Positions 1-7,738 of a DNA stretch of 64,000 nucleotides are shown piece after piece. Under the pieces are notes generated by a model. The model did not search any database. It saw only the letters and a list, made by a program, of their open reading frames with translations, and was not told the origin of the DNA. This DNA is from CAZWBR01 sp964632305 (GTDB lineage: Bacteria > Bacteroidota > Bacteroidia > Bacteroidales > Prolixibacteraceae): assembly GCA_964632305.1 (NCBI GenBank), contig CAZWBR010000015.1, forward strand, positions 1 to 64,000. Direction: 5' to 3'. Positions within the stretch are counted from its first letter, which is position 1. The number at the start of each line of letters is the position of its first letter. Made by a program: the position numbers and the translations under genes.

Positions 1-53
1 TGACGACCCCGAGATTACAAATCACGTGCTCTGGCCAACTGAGCTAATCCGGC
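1..53 (-). tRNA. tRNA-Thr (anticodon TGT), 3' part cut by window edge
   Basis: Read on the minus strand from 53, the sequence starts GCCGGATTAGCTCAGTTGG, the usual acceptor strand plus D-arm of a bacterial tRNA. The anticodon loop that follows, TTTGTAA, gives anticodon TGT (threonine). The D-stem GCTC/GAGC pairs perfectly. The anticodon stem CGTGA/TCTCG has one T-T mismatch, a form I recall from other Bacteroidota tRNA-Thr genes. The variable loop has begun before the window ends, so the T-arm and the 3' acceptor strand lie outside. The 5' end is only 4 nt downstream of the SRP RNA, so the two are probably co-transcribed. Confidence 0.85.
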
Positions 54-57
54 AAGT

Positions 58-154
58 GGGTAAGCTACCTACATCGCACCGCTACGACCGTTTACCCTTG
101 CTGTCTTCCGACCCTGGGGGAGTTCAACAGGAGCTGGTCGTGCAGGACTTACCC
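58..154 (-). ncRNA. ffs: Signal recognition particle RNA (small bacterial 4.5S type)
   Basis: The minus strand carries the SRP domain IV signature: GGTCGGAAGACAGCAAGGG matches the conserved GGAAG...AGCA asymmetric-loop/tetraloop region bound by Ffh. The ends pair perfectly (GGGTAAG at the 5' end, CTTACCC at the 3' end), defining a closed hairpin of about 97 nt, the size of small bacterial SRP RNA without an Alu domain. The RNA scaffolds Ffh-FtsY targeting of nascent membrane proteins. A TAnnTTTG promoter box lies directly upstream. The 3' end abuts the tRNA-Thr by 4 nt with no terminator between, so tRNA processing probably also frees the SRP RNA 3' end. Confidence 0.85.
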
Positions 155-158
155 GGCG

Positions 159-189
159 CAAAAGTATGAAAAATTCATTTTGTACCAAA
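159..189 (-). promoter_or_regulatory. Promoter of the SRP RNA/tRNA-Thr transcript
   Basis: On the minus strand the -7 box TACTTTTG (159-166) matches the Bacteroidota consensus TAnnTTTG. A -33 TTTG (186-189) lies upstream with a 19-bp spacer. Transcription would begin a few bases before the SRP RNA 5' stem. Confidence 0.75.
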
Positions 190-453
190 CAAAAATAGGG
201 ATCCGGGCGTTTTTTTTAGTCAAGTTTTGGTATCTGGTTGTTTGTCAGTGTGGTTTGGACTGAAAAATGTTTGTCAATATTTCTGGATATGGATTGCAAG
301 CGCTCATGGGGGGCTTCTCCAACTGGTTTACTGCCGTCGGACAGCCATGTTTTCTACTGGGAAACCAATTTCCAAAGTTCTGTCGGCAGGTTGGCCCAAG
401 TTCAATAAAATACAATATATTTGTTCTTAATTTTATCATAAGCTTATACGTCT
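167..453. other. Intergenic region between SRP RNA and DUF4199 gene
   Basis: No convincing coding sequence is present. The short open frames here overlap on both strands and have no ribosome-binding context. The right side holds a -7 box TATATTTG at 416-423, suitable for the DUF4199 gene at 454, with TTG at 391-393 as a rather distant (22 bp) -33 candidate. Confidence 0.5.
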
Positions 454-1002
454 ATGGATAATCAACCTAATTCAGTATCAAAAGCGGCAATGACTTATGG
501 CCTTTACCTAGGAATTGCCCTGGTATTAAATACTGTAATCTTCTATGTTGTTGGGAAACCTTTCGCCGAAGTTTCGGGTTATCTCTCTTATGCCATCATC
601 ATCGGGGGCATTGGCTGGGCTATGAAGAGCTACAGTCAGGCCAATCCGGAAGAGGGTATGCCCTACAATCGTGCCTTAGGCCTTGGAACGTTGCAGTCGT
701 TGTTTGCCTCGATCATCCTCGGATTCTTTACTTATATCCTTTATAAATTCATTGACCCGACCCTGGTCGATAAGTTGATGGCTTTTACCGAGGAGACGTT
801 GCTTTCGCGCGGGATGAGCGAAGACCAGGTGGAATCGATGGTCAATATGTCGAAAACGATGATGACCCCTATGCTGATGGCCATCTCGCAGCTTTTCAGC
901 CTGACGCTGATGGGATTTATCTTTTCATTGATCCTGGCGCTGATTTTCAAGAAGAATCCTTCCAACCCGTTTCACGAGGTGGAAGGCGATAACATAGATT
1001 AG
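454..1002 (+). CDS. DUF4199 family membrane protein
   Basis: This 182-residue protein is predicted to sit in the inner membrane. It has hydrophobic segments near residues 13-33, 43-57, 75-97 and 140-165, and a polar segment around residues 100-135. The pattern and sequence fit DUF4199, a family of unknown function that is largely confined to Bacteroidota. The downstream glycosyltransferase begins 16 bp after the stop, so the two are probably co-transcribed; this pairing is common in the phylum and suggests a role near envelope glycan or lipid handling, which is inference. The promoter candidate is TATATTTG at 416-423. Confidence 0.8.
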   Translation: MDNQPNSVSKAAMTYGLYLGIALVLNTVIFYVVGKPFAEVSGYLSYAIIIGGIGWAMKSYSQANPEEGMPYNRALGLGTLQSLFASIILGFFTYILYKFIDPTLVDKLMAFTEETLLSRGMSEDQVESMVNMSKTMMTPMLMAISQLFSLTLMGFIFSLILALIFKKNPSNPFHEVEGDNID

Positions 1003-1018
1003 AAAGAATAATTTTCGA

Positions 1019-1972
1019 ATGGATATTTCTGTTGTAATTCCCCTCTATAATGAAGTCGAATCATTGCCCGAGCTGCATGATTGGATCAAAAGAGTCATGC
1101 AGGCCAACGGCTTTACCTATGAATTACTTTTTGTCGACGATGGAAGCTCCGACGGTTCGTGGCAATGGATCGAGCAGCAATCCTCGTCCGATCCCAATGT
1201 GAAGGGGGTCCGGTTCAGAAGGAATTACGGCAAGTCGGCTGCCCTGCATACCGGCTTCGAGGCTGCTCAGGGCGATGTGGTGATTACGATGGATGCCGAC
1301 CTCCAGGATAGTCCCGACGAGATCCCAGGCCTGTTCAGTATGATTAAGGAGGAGGGGTATGATATGGTTTCGGGTTGGAAAAAGAAACGTTTCGATCCGA
1401 TCTCGAAAACCTTACCCAGTAAGTTATACAATGCCACGGCCAGCCGCTTCACCGGGATCAAGCTTCATGACTTTAATTGCGGGTTGAAGGCCTATAAGCT
1501 GGATGTGGTTAAAAGTATCGAGGTTTACGGTGAGATGCACCGCTATATTCCTTATATGGCCAAGAAAGCCGGCTTCACGAAGATCGGTGAGAAGGTAGTG
1601 CAACATCAGGCCCGGAAATACGGGGTGACTAAATTCGGGTTGAGCCGTTTCATTTATGGCTATCTCGATCTGATGTCGATCACTTTTATCTCCCGTTTTG
1701 GTAAAAGACCGATGCACCTTTTCGGAACTTTGGGAACGCTGATGTTCCTGTTGGGTTTCCTGTCGGCTTTATGGTTGGGCGCCTACAAACTCTATAACCT
1801 GTTTCAGGGGGTACTGGTCGAACGGGTGACCGAAAGCCCTTACTTCTTCCTGGCGCTGGCCTTGATGATAATCGGGGTTCAGCTCTTTGTTGCCGGATTC
1901 ATCGGCGAACTGGTTTCCCGTACAGCGACGGAACGTAATGTTTACCTGATCGATAAACAGGTAAATATTTAA
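1019..1972 (+). CDS. Glycosyltransferase family 2, GtrB/DPM1-like, membrane-anchored
   Basis: The 317-residue protein has an N-terminal GT-A domain with the nucleotide-sugar motif VDDGSSDGS (about 39-47) and the metal-binding DAD at 92-94. Two C-terminal transmembrane helices follow (about 232-260 and 273-300). This architecture is typical of polyprenyl-phosphate glycosyltransferases (GtrB, ArnC, dolichol-phosphate-mannose-synthase-like), which move a sugar from a nucleotide donor to undecaprenyl phosphate on the cytoplasmic face. Donor and acceptor cannot be read from the sequence. It follows the DUF4199 gene by 16 bp, so they probably form an operon. Confidence 0.9.
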   Translation: MDISVVIPLYNEVESLPELHDWIKRVMQANGFTYELLFVDDGSSDGSWQWIEQQSSSDPNVKGVRFRRNYGKSAALHTGFEAAQGDVVITMDADLQDSPDEIPGLFSMIKEEGYDMVSGWKKKRFDPISKTLPSKLYNATASRFTGIKLHDFNCGLKAYKLDVVKSIEVYGEMHRYIPYMAKKAGFTKIGEKVVQHQARKYGVTKFGLSRFIYGYLDLMSITFISRFGKRPMHLFGTLGTLMFLLGFLSALWLGAYKLYNLFQGVLVERVTESPYFFLALALMIIGVQLFVAGFIGELVSRTATERNVYLIDKQVNI

Positions 1973-2024
1973 CTGTTGCCGGTAATCAGCAACAGTTAAA
2001 TATTTACTATTTGATTTGGTCTCT

Positions 2025-3311
2025 TTATTTCTCTTTGATCCCGGCCACAACGGTGGTCATTGATTCGGGATCGAGATAAATCCGGGCAAGTTCCAGGATT
2101 TGTTGCGGGGTGATGGTTTTGATCGTATCGATCAGTCGGTCGAAATAGCTAAAATCGAGTCCCCCTTCGCGCATTGAGGCAAAGCTTTGGGCACGGGCAA
2201 AGGGGCCGTCGAACTCTTCCAGTATTCTTCCCAACATATAATTGCGCAGCGGCTGTAATTCCTCTTCCGGGACCAGCTCATTGCGTAATTTCTCCATTTC
2301 GCGGAAGACTTCCCTAACCGCTTCATCCGTTTTGTCCGCGGCCACTTCGGCATGGATCATAAATAGTCCTTGTCGGATAAACGAGATAGCAGAGGCGTGA
2401 ATCGAATAGGTCAATCCTTTCTCTTCCCTTAGGTTGGTCATCAGGCGTGAGCCAAAATAACCACCCAGTACGGTAACCAGTACTTTGATGCCAGGTGAAT
2501 CGGGGTGATGCTGAGTGGGAAAGCGTTTGCCGATGGTCATGGCATTTTGATTGGCTCCCGGTTTTTCCAGGAAGATATAGCGTTCAGGATTGTTCTGTCC
2601 GATTGTTACCGTTCTTTCCTGAGATTGAGCTCCTCCCCAGGACTTTCCGAAATTTTCACGGATCATCTCTTTCACCTGCTGGTCGATATGACCCGAGCCA
2701 ACGATACTCAAGCGTTCCGACCCGTAATTGTTCCGATAATGGGCTTTCACCCCTTCGCAGGTGACCTCGTCATAGGCATCAGCAGAGAGGACCGGGGCAT
2801 AGGGATGGTTTTCGCCGAACATCTCCCTCAGGAAGCGGCGCTGGGCGATGAGCCCCACCCGTTCGGCATCGACCAGGGCGCGTTGTTTCCGTTTCTGACG
2901 GATGATCTCGAACTCGTTTTCCGGGAAGACCGAATCCTGCATCATGGCTGCAATCAACGGCAGCAATTGAGGAAGATGGCGCTTGAGTGTTACTAAAGAC
3001 AAGTAATTATTGTCGTAATAAGGGATAGAGCTGAACTGCGCTCCGTAGAAGTCGATCTTATCGGCAATCTCCGAAGCTTTCATCGTCGAGGTTCCCTCGG
3101 TAAGCATAGCCGCTGTCATCAGGCTCTCCAGCTTGTTTTGCTCGTACCAACTCCCGGCTTTCACCGAAAAATCGAGTTTTACCACTTCCTGTTCGCCGCC
3201 GTTCATCACGAAGAATGAGGTGCCTCCAGGGAGTTGGATCTCCTCCGGGTAGTGATATTCAATATGGTTGACCTCGTTTACAGGAGGTTGATTTTTACGA
3301 TTGACTGTCAT
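2025..3311 (-). CDS. M16 family peptidase-like protein, apparently non-catalytic subunit
   Basis: This 428-residue protein has the two-domain M16 (insulinase/pitrilysin) fold by sequence, with the C-terminal domain characteristic 'LREEKGLTYSI' segment near residue 290. The expected zinc motif HxxEH is absent from the N-terminal domain: the equivalent helix reads SLMTAAMLTEGT. It overlaps the catalytic-type M16 gene by 17 bp, so translation is probably coupled. Paired M16 proteins, one with zinc and one supplying the substrate-binding arginine/tyrosine region, form heterodimers in mitochondrial MPP and several bacteria. By analogy this is the partner subunit. Confidence 0.85.
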   Translation of the reverse strand: MTVNRKNQPPVNEVNHIEYHYPEEIQLPGGTSFFVMNGGEQEVVKLDFSVKAGSWYEQNKLESLMTAAMLTEGTSTMKASEIADKIDFYGAQFSSIPYYDNNYLSLVTLKRHLPQLLPLIAAMMQDSVFPENEFEIIRQKRKQRALVDAERVGLIAQRRFLREMFGENHPYAPVLSADAYDEVTCEGVKAHYRNNYGSERLSIVGSGHIDQQVKEMIRENFGKSWGGAQSQERTVTIGQNNPERYIFLEKPGANQNAMTIGKRFPTQHHPDSPGIKVLVTVLGGYFGSRLMTNLREEKGLTYSIHASAISFIRQGLFMIHAEVAADKTDEAVREVFREMEKLRNELVPEEELQPLRNYMLGRILEEFDGPFARAQSFASMREGGLDFSYFDRLIDTIKTITPQQILELARIYLDPESMTTVVAGIKEK

Positions 3312-4557
3312 GACTGGCTTTTTTTGAGGAGAGATAATTGAGGGTGTTGCGGTTTCCCGGACGGAAAATCTCCTGCGCGACTTTCAGCAAATCTTCCACA
3401 GTAATGTCGCGGTAGAGTTCGGCCTGCTGATTGATCAGCGCCGCATCGCCAAGGATTTCGTAGGAGGCTAACTGCATTGCCTTTTCGAGATACCCAATCT
3501 CGTTGAACAAAAGGTCGGCTTCGACCTTGTTTTTTACCTTTTCCAGTTCGTAATCGGTGATCCTGGTCTCGGCAGTACTGATCACCTCCTCGATCAAAGC
3601 CTTTTGGGCAAAATCGAAATCTATACCGGTATTGGCCTTTCCGGTGGTCACAAAAAGTCCCGGATCGTTTTCCCCGCTCAGGTAGGCATCGGCCTCGGTA
3701 AAGAGTTTCTTTTCTTTTACCAGTTTCTCTTCCAGACGGGAAGATTTCCCGTTGGAGAGAATATCGGAGAGCAGGTCGGCGGCATAGAAACTTCGGTCGG
3801 TGCGCGCCCCCATGTGCCAGGTAATATAGAAGGTGTCGACCGGGACGTCGCGATAGACGGTAAGGGCGCGGTCTTCGGTTTGCTCTGGTTCGGCGAGGAT
3901 AATTGAATCGGCGATTGTTCTGGAGGGGATATCGGCGAACCATTTTTCGGCCAACCGGAATCCCTCGTCGCAGCCAATGTTTCCGCTGATAACCAGCACC
4001 GCATTATTGGGGGCATAATGTTGAAAGAAAAAATCTTTCACCTCCTGCAGCGTCGCTTTTTCGATATGTTTCGGGGTCAGCCCGATCGTGGGCCAGCGGT
4101 AAGGGTGAACTTTGTAGGAGAGGTCGCGCAACAGGTGCCACACATCACCGTAAGGCTTGTTCAGGTTACGTTGCCGAAACTCTTCGATCACCACTTTTCG
4201 CTGAACTTCAAGTCCTTTTTTAGAGAAGTTGGGGCCGATCATACGGTCGGATTCGAGCCACAGCGCGGTCTCGATATTTTTATCGGGAACGGTGATATAA
4301 TAATTGGTGATATCGTTGGTGGTAAAGGCATTGTTGTTGCCCCCGGCTTGTTGGGTCGGGCCATCGAAGTCGGGGATATTCTGTGAACCCCCGAAGGTAA
4401 GGTGCTCAAACAGGTGGGCAAATCCGGTCCGTCCGGGATTCTCGTGCTTAGCCCCCACGTTATAGCAGACATTCACTGCCACAAAAGGTGTCGTTTTGTC
4501 CTCATGTACGATCACGCGAAGTCCGTTTCGCAGCGTTATTTTTTCGAATCTGATCAT
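3295..4557 (-). CDS. M16 family zinc metallopeptidase, catalytic subunit
   Basis: With the ATG at 4557 the product has 420 residues. It carries the inverted zinc motif HLFEH at residues 48-52 (H48, E51, H52) and a downstream glutamate in VVIEEF (E125/E126) that would be the third ligand. No signal peptide is visible, so a cytoplasmic or periplasm-independent role is likely. A longer frame would need a TTG at 4578; the ATG start places the protein at the usual M16 N-terminus ('ITLRNGLRV'). The downstream partner lacks the zinc motif, so the pair likely works as a heterodimer that degrades small polypeptides. Confidence 0.9.
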   Translation of the reverse strand: MIRFEKITLRNGLRVIVHEDKTTPFVAVNVCYNVGAKHENPGRTGFAHLFEHLTFGGSQNIPDFDGPTQQAGGNNNAFTTNDITNYYITVPDKNIETALWLESDRMIGPNFSKKGLEVQRKVVIEEFRQRNLNKPYGDVWHLLRDLSYKVHPYRWPTIGLTPKHIEKATLQEVKDFFFQHYAPNNAVLVISGNIGCDEGFRLAEKWFADIPSRTIADSIILAEPEQTEDRALTVYRDVPVDTFYITWHMGARTDRSFYAADLLSDILSNGKSSRLEEKLVKEKKLFTEADAYLSGENDPGLFVTTGKANTGIDFDFAQKALIEEVISTAETRITDYELEKVKNKVEADLLFNEIGYLEKAMQLASYEILGDAALINQQAELYRDITVEDLLKVAQEIFRPGNRNTLNYLSSKKASHDSQS

Positions 4558-4643
4558 TTTACTGGTATCAAGTATCAAGCGATAAGTATCAGGACTGGTT
4601 TATTTTATTCAACCCTTAAATACTATTGGCATTTAATTAAAAA

Positions 4644-5606
4644 TTAGAACCGGAATGACGGATTACCGGAAAGGTCATTTAGCGCCTCCCGGTATTCACC
4701 GATCAGCTTTTTCATAATCTCCTCTACCGGTTGTACCGAATCGATCAGCGAGGCCACCTGCCCGATTTCCAGTTCACCTTCATCGAGATCGCCCTCGAAC
4801 ATCCCTTTTTTCGCACGGCCGCGACCGAGCAGCGTTTGCAGTTCTTCGGTTGAGGCACCCCGTTTTTCGGCTTCCTGCACCTGGTCAAAGAACCTATTCT
4901 TCAGCAGCCGCACCGGAGAGAGTTTTTTCAGCGACAGAAAGGTATCGCCTTCGCCGGACTGAACCACCATCTTTTTGAATGCCGGATGGGCAGACGACTC
5001 TTCTGCTGCCGCGAATCTTGAACCAATCTGAACCCCTTCGGCCCCTAATGCCATGGCCGCCAGTATGGCGCGGCCTGAGGCAATGCCGCCTGCCGCCATC
5101 AACGGGAGGGAGGTCGCCCTTCTGACCGAAGGGATCAGCGCCAGGGTCGTGGTTTCGTCGCGGCCATTATGGCCACCGGCTTCGAACCCTTCGGCTACCA
5201 CCGCATCGACGCCTGCTTCTTCGCATTTCACGGCGAACTGGGCCGAAGCAATCACATGGGCTACGGTGATCCCGTGATCGTGAAAGAACGAGGTGTATTT
5301 TTTGGGCGATCCAGCCGAGGTAAAGACAATTTTCACCTTCTCGTTGACGATGATTTTCAGGATGCGCTCCATCTCCGGGTAGAAGAGGGGGATGTTGACC
5401 CCGAAGGGTTTGTCAGTCGCAGCTTTGGTTTTACGGATATGTTCTTCGAGCGTCTCGGGGTGCATCGAACCTGCGCCAAGCAAGCCCAGACCACCGTGGT
5501 TGCTTACTGCTGAAGCCAGCCGCCATCCGGCACACCAGACCATTCCCCCCTGAATCACCGGGTATCTGATCCCGAAAAGCTGACATATCCTGTTTCCCGA
5601 TTCCAT
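4644..5606 (-). CDS. Nitronate monooxygenase / FabK-like FMN TIM-barrel enzyme
   Basis: The 320-residue protein begins with the family hallmark 'GIRYPVIQGGM' and contains the FMN-binding glycine-rich motifs AAGGIASG and GAEGVQIGSRF, plus EAGGHNG with the active-site histidine. This superfamily covers nitronate monooxygenases (oxidising propionate 3-nitronate) and FabK enoyl-ACP reductases; the sequence alone does not separate them. The family's usual length is 310-360. It is monocistronic, with a -7 box TATCTTTG at 5624-5631. No fatty-acid genes are adjacent, which slightly favours the nitronate function. Confidence 0.8.
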   Translation of the reverse strand: MESGNRICQLFGIRYPVIQGGMVWCAGWRLASAVSNHGGLGLLGAGSMHPETLEEHIRKTKAATDKPFGVNIPLFYPEMERILKIIVNEKVKIVFTSAGSPKKYTSFFHDHGITVAHVIASAQFAVKCEEAGVDAVVAEGFEAGGHNGRDETTTLALIPSVRRATSLPLMAAGGIASGRAILAAMALGAEGVQIGSRFAAAEESSAHPAFKKMVVQSGEGDTFLSLKKLSPVRLLKNRFFDQVQEAEKRGASTEELQTLLGRGRAKKGMFEGDLDEGELEIGQVASLIDSVQPVEEIMKKLIGEYREALNDLSGNPSFRF

Positions 5607-5623
5607 AGCTTACAAATTTTTGC

Positions 5624-5631
5624 CAAAGATA
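5624..5631 (-). promoter_or_regulatory. -7 box upstream of the nitronate monooxygenase-like gene
   Basis: The minus-strand sequence TATCTTTG matches TAnnTTTG and lies 18 bp before the start codon at 5606. No clear -33 TTTG is seen at the standard spacing. Confidence 0.5.
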
Positions 5632-5897
5632 ACGAATCATTTGCGAACGGGGGAATCGAATATCAATGGAGCTGGATTCATTCTGCGAAGGGAACAAGGA
5701 TCGGCGGTTGATCCCGAAAAACAGTTAAGATATTATGCGCTATAATAAAATATAAAATCATGTGTTGAAAACGGTTATCTCCTTACGGAAACAGGTGATT
5801 TTTCTTACCGGCAGGACTTTCGGGGCAGAATCTTTTTCCCTTACTCTTGCCGGTCTCTATTTTTCAATTAATTTTAAGATTTATAAATACAGTTATT

Positions 5898-6527
5898 ATG
5901 ACCAATTTCGATACAAGGGCCAAAGAATGGGACAACGATCCGGTTAAGACGGAGCGGGCCAGGGCTATGGCCGATAAGATCAGGGCGATTATTCATCCCG
6001 CACCGCCGCAAAGGGGATTTGAGTTTGGCTGCGGGACCGGGATGCTGAGTTTTGAGTTGAAAGATTCGTTCGGGGAGATTACCCTGGCCGATACTTCCGC
6101 CGGGATGATTGACGTGCTGATTGAAAAGATCGGGGTGCATCATATTACGAACTTCGAGCCGATGCTGATCGACTTGCTGGAGACGGACCGGGAAATCACC
6201 GGGTATGATACTGTTTTTACGCTGATGACCCTGCATCATGTTCCTGATACGGAGAAGGTATTGACCAGGTTCAATCAGTTGCTCAAGATGGGAGGGCATC
6301 TCTGTATCGCCGATCTGGTGACTGAAGATGGAAGTTTCCACAGGCACGATCCTGAATTCGATGGTTACAATGGTTTCGATTCTGAGAAGTTGGCCGGTCA
6401 GATGGGAATGGCCGGATTTAGGATAATATACAACTCCGTCTATTTTGAACTTGAAAAAGAATATCAGGGAGAGGTACGAAAATACCCGCTCTTTTTGCTT
6501 ATTGGGGAAAAGATTGCAACGGTTTAG
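5898..6527 (+). CDS. Class I SAM-dependent methyltransferase
   Basis: Starting at the ATG at 5898 gives 209 residues that begin like other short methyltransferases (TNFDTRAKEWD). SAM-binding motif I is visible as FEFGCGTGMLS (about residues 41-51). An acidic residue ends strand 2 (LADTS), and TLMTLHHVPD (about 105-115) is motif IV/post-motif. The fold is methyltransferase type 11/12, and the substrate is unknown. An upstream in-frame start at 5847 would add a hydrophobic stretch not seen in the family. The gene converges on leuB, and the two share a bidirectional terminator. Confidence 0.85.
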   Translation: MTNFDTRAKEWDNDPVKTERARAMADKIRAIIHPAPPQRGFEFGCGTGMLSFELKDSFGEITLADTSAGMIDVLIEKIGVHHITNFEPMLIDLLETDREITGYDTVFTLMTLHHVPDTEKVLTRFNQLLKMGGHLCIADLVTEDGSFHRHDPEFDGYNGFDSEKLAGQMGMAGFRIIYNSVYFELEKEYQGEVRKYPLFLLIGEKIATV

Positions 6528-6550
6528 TTTGGACTAATGATATCTCAATA

Positions 6551-6583
6551 AGAAAGGCTTCCCATTTTCAGGGAAGCCTTTCT
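6551..6583. terminator. Bidirectional terminator between methyltransferase and leuB
   Basis: A perfect 13-bp stem (AGAAAGGCTTCCC at 6551-6563 with its complement at 6571-6583) closes a 7-nt loop. It sits between convergent gene ends and would terminate both the methyltransferase and the ilv-leu operon. The U-tracts are short (TCTTG, TTCTTATT). Confidence 0.75.
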
Positions 6584-6605
6584 TGTATCGTACAAATTGA
6601 TTGAA

Positions 6606-7670
6606 TTATTTTTTTGCGATCCATTCGGCAATCCAATCGCCAACCTCAGAGGTGGAGTAGGCTTTTCCTTCGGCAATATCGACGGTGACAATGCCTTCGG
6701 CCATCGATGCGGCGACTGCTTCGCGGATGATAGCGCCCTCTTCCATTAGGTTGAAAGCATACTCGAACATCATGGCGGCGGAAAGGATGGTGGCCACCGG
6801 GTTTGCGATATTTTTACCAGCCGCCTGAGGATAGGAACCGTGGATCGGTTCGAAGACTGAGGTATGGATCCCGATGGAAGCCGATGGCAGGAGTCCGAGT
6901 GATCCGGTGATCACGCTGGCCTCGTCGGTGAGGATGTCGCCGAACATATTTTCGGTCACCATCACGTCGAAGTTCTTTGGCCATTGAATGATCTGCATCG
7001 CGGCATTATCGACGAACATGTACTCGGTTTTTACTTCGGGATAGTTGGGCGCCATTTCCTGGGCCACTTCTCTCCAGAGGCGTGAGCTTTCAAGTACGTT
7101 GGCTTTATCGACGACCGTCAGTTTTTTGTTGCGCTTCAGGGCGAATTCGTAACCCAGTTTCAGGATTCGTTCTACCTCGGCGCGGGTATAAGTACAAGTG
7201 TCGAAGGCGGTGTTGCCATTATCCTTGCGACCTTTTTCGCCGAAATAGATCCCTCCGGTCAGTTCGCGGATGGCCACAAAGTTAGCTCCTTCGACCAGTT
7301 CGCGGCGCAGCGGGGATTTGTGCAACAGCGATTCGAAGGTTTCGACCGGGCGGATATTGGCATAGAGCCCAAGTTTTTTCCGCATGGCCAGCAGCCCCTG
7401 TTCGGGGCGGACAGTCGCTTTAGGATTGTTGTCGAATTTCGGATCGCCGATAGCGCCGAACAGAACAGCGTCGGAGGCCATACAGAGTTGGTGGGTCTCT
7501 TCAGGATAGGGGTCACCAACCTGATCGATGGCGATGGCGCCGGTCAATCCGAATTTGTATTCCAGTTCGTGGTTGAATTTCCGGGCCACAGCTTTTACAG
7601 CTTTCAGTGCCTGATCGACGATTTCAGGACCGATACCGTCGCCGGGAAGTACTGCAAGATTGAGTTTCAT
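6606..7670 (-). CDS. leuB: 3-isopropylmalate dehydrogenase
   Basis: The 354-residue enzyme oxidatively decarboxylates 3-isopropylmalate to 2-oxoisocaproate in leucine synthesis using NAD+. Visible signatures are the N-terminal LPGDGIGPEI (about 8-17), the substrate/metal region VTENMFGDILTDEAS (about 233-247, with the metal-binding aspartates) and the NAD-binding segment EPIHGSYPQAAGKNIANP (about 273-290). Length is normal. It is the last gene of the ilv-leu operon, 68 bp after the citramalate-synthase-like gene. LeuB also accepts methylmalate in the citramalate route to isoleucine, which fits its neighbour. Confidence 0.97.
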   Translation of the reverse strand: MKLNLAVLPGDGIGPEIVDQALKAVKAVARKFNHELEYKFGLTGAIAIDQVGDPYPEETHQLCMASDAVLFGAIGDPKFDNNPKATVRPEQGLLAMRKKLGLYANIRPVETFESLLHKSPLRRELVEGANFVAIRELTGGIYFGEKGRKDNGNTAFDTCTYTRAEVERILKLGYEFALKRNKKLTVVDKANVLESSRLWREVAQEMAPNYPEVKTEYMFVDNAAMQIIQWPKNFDVMVTENMFGDILTDEASVITGSLGLLPSASIGIHTSVFEPIHGSYPQAAGKNIANPVATILSAAMMFEYAFNLMEEGAIIREAVAASMAEGIVTVDIAEGKAYSTSEVGDWIAEWIAKK

Positions 7671-7738
7671 TTTATTAAATTGAGATTTCTGTCAAATTTT
7701 CATTATCTGGCAGCCAGCAGTCTTTTGCCAGTAGTTTT

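Noticed and set aside
227..461. Short open frames on both strands before the DUF4199 gene
   Set aside because: Mutually overlapping, no ribosome-binding context, and a promoter for the real gene lies within them.
2495..2996. Plus-strand open frames of 89 and 163 codons inside the M16 gene
   Set aside because: They are antisense shadows of a clear peptidase coding region with normal protein conservation on the minus strand.
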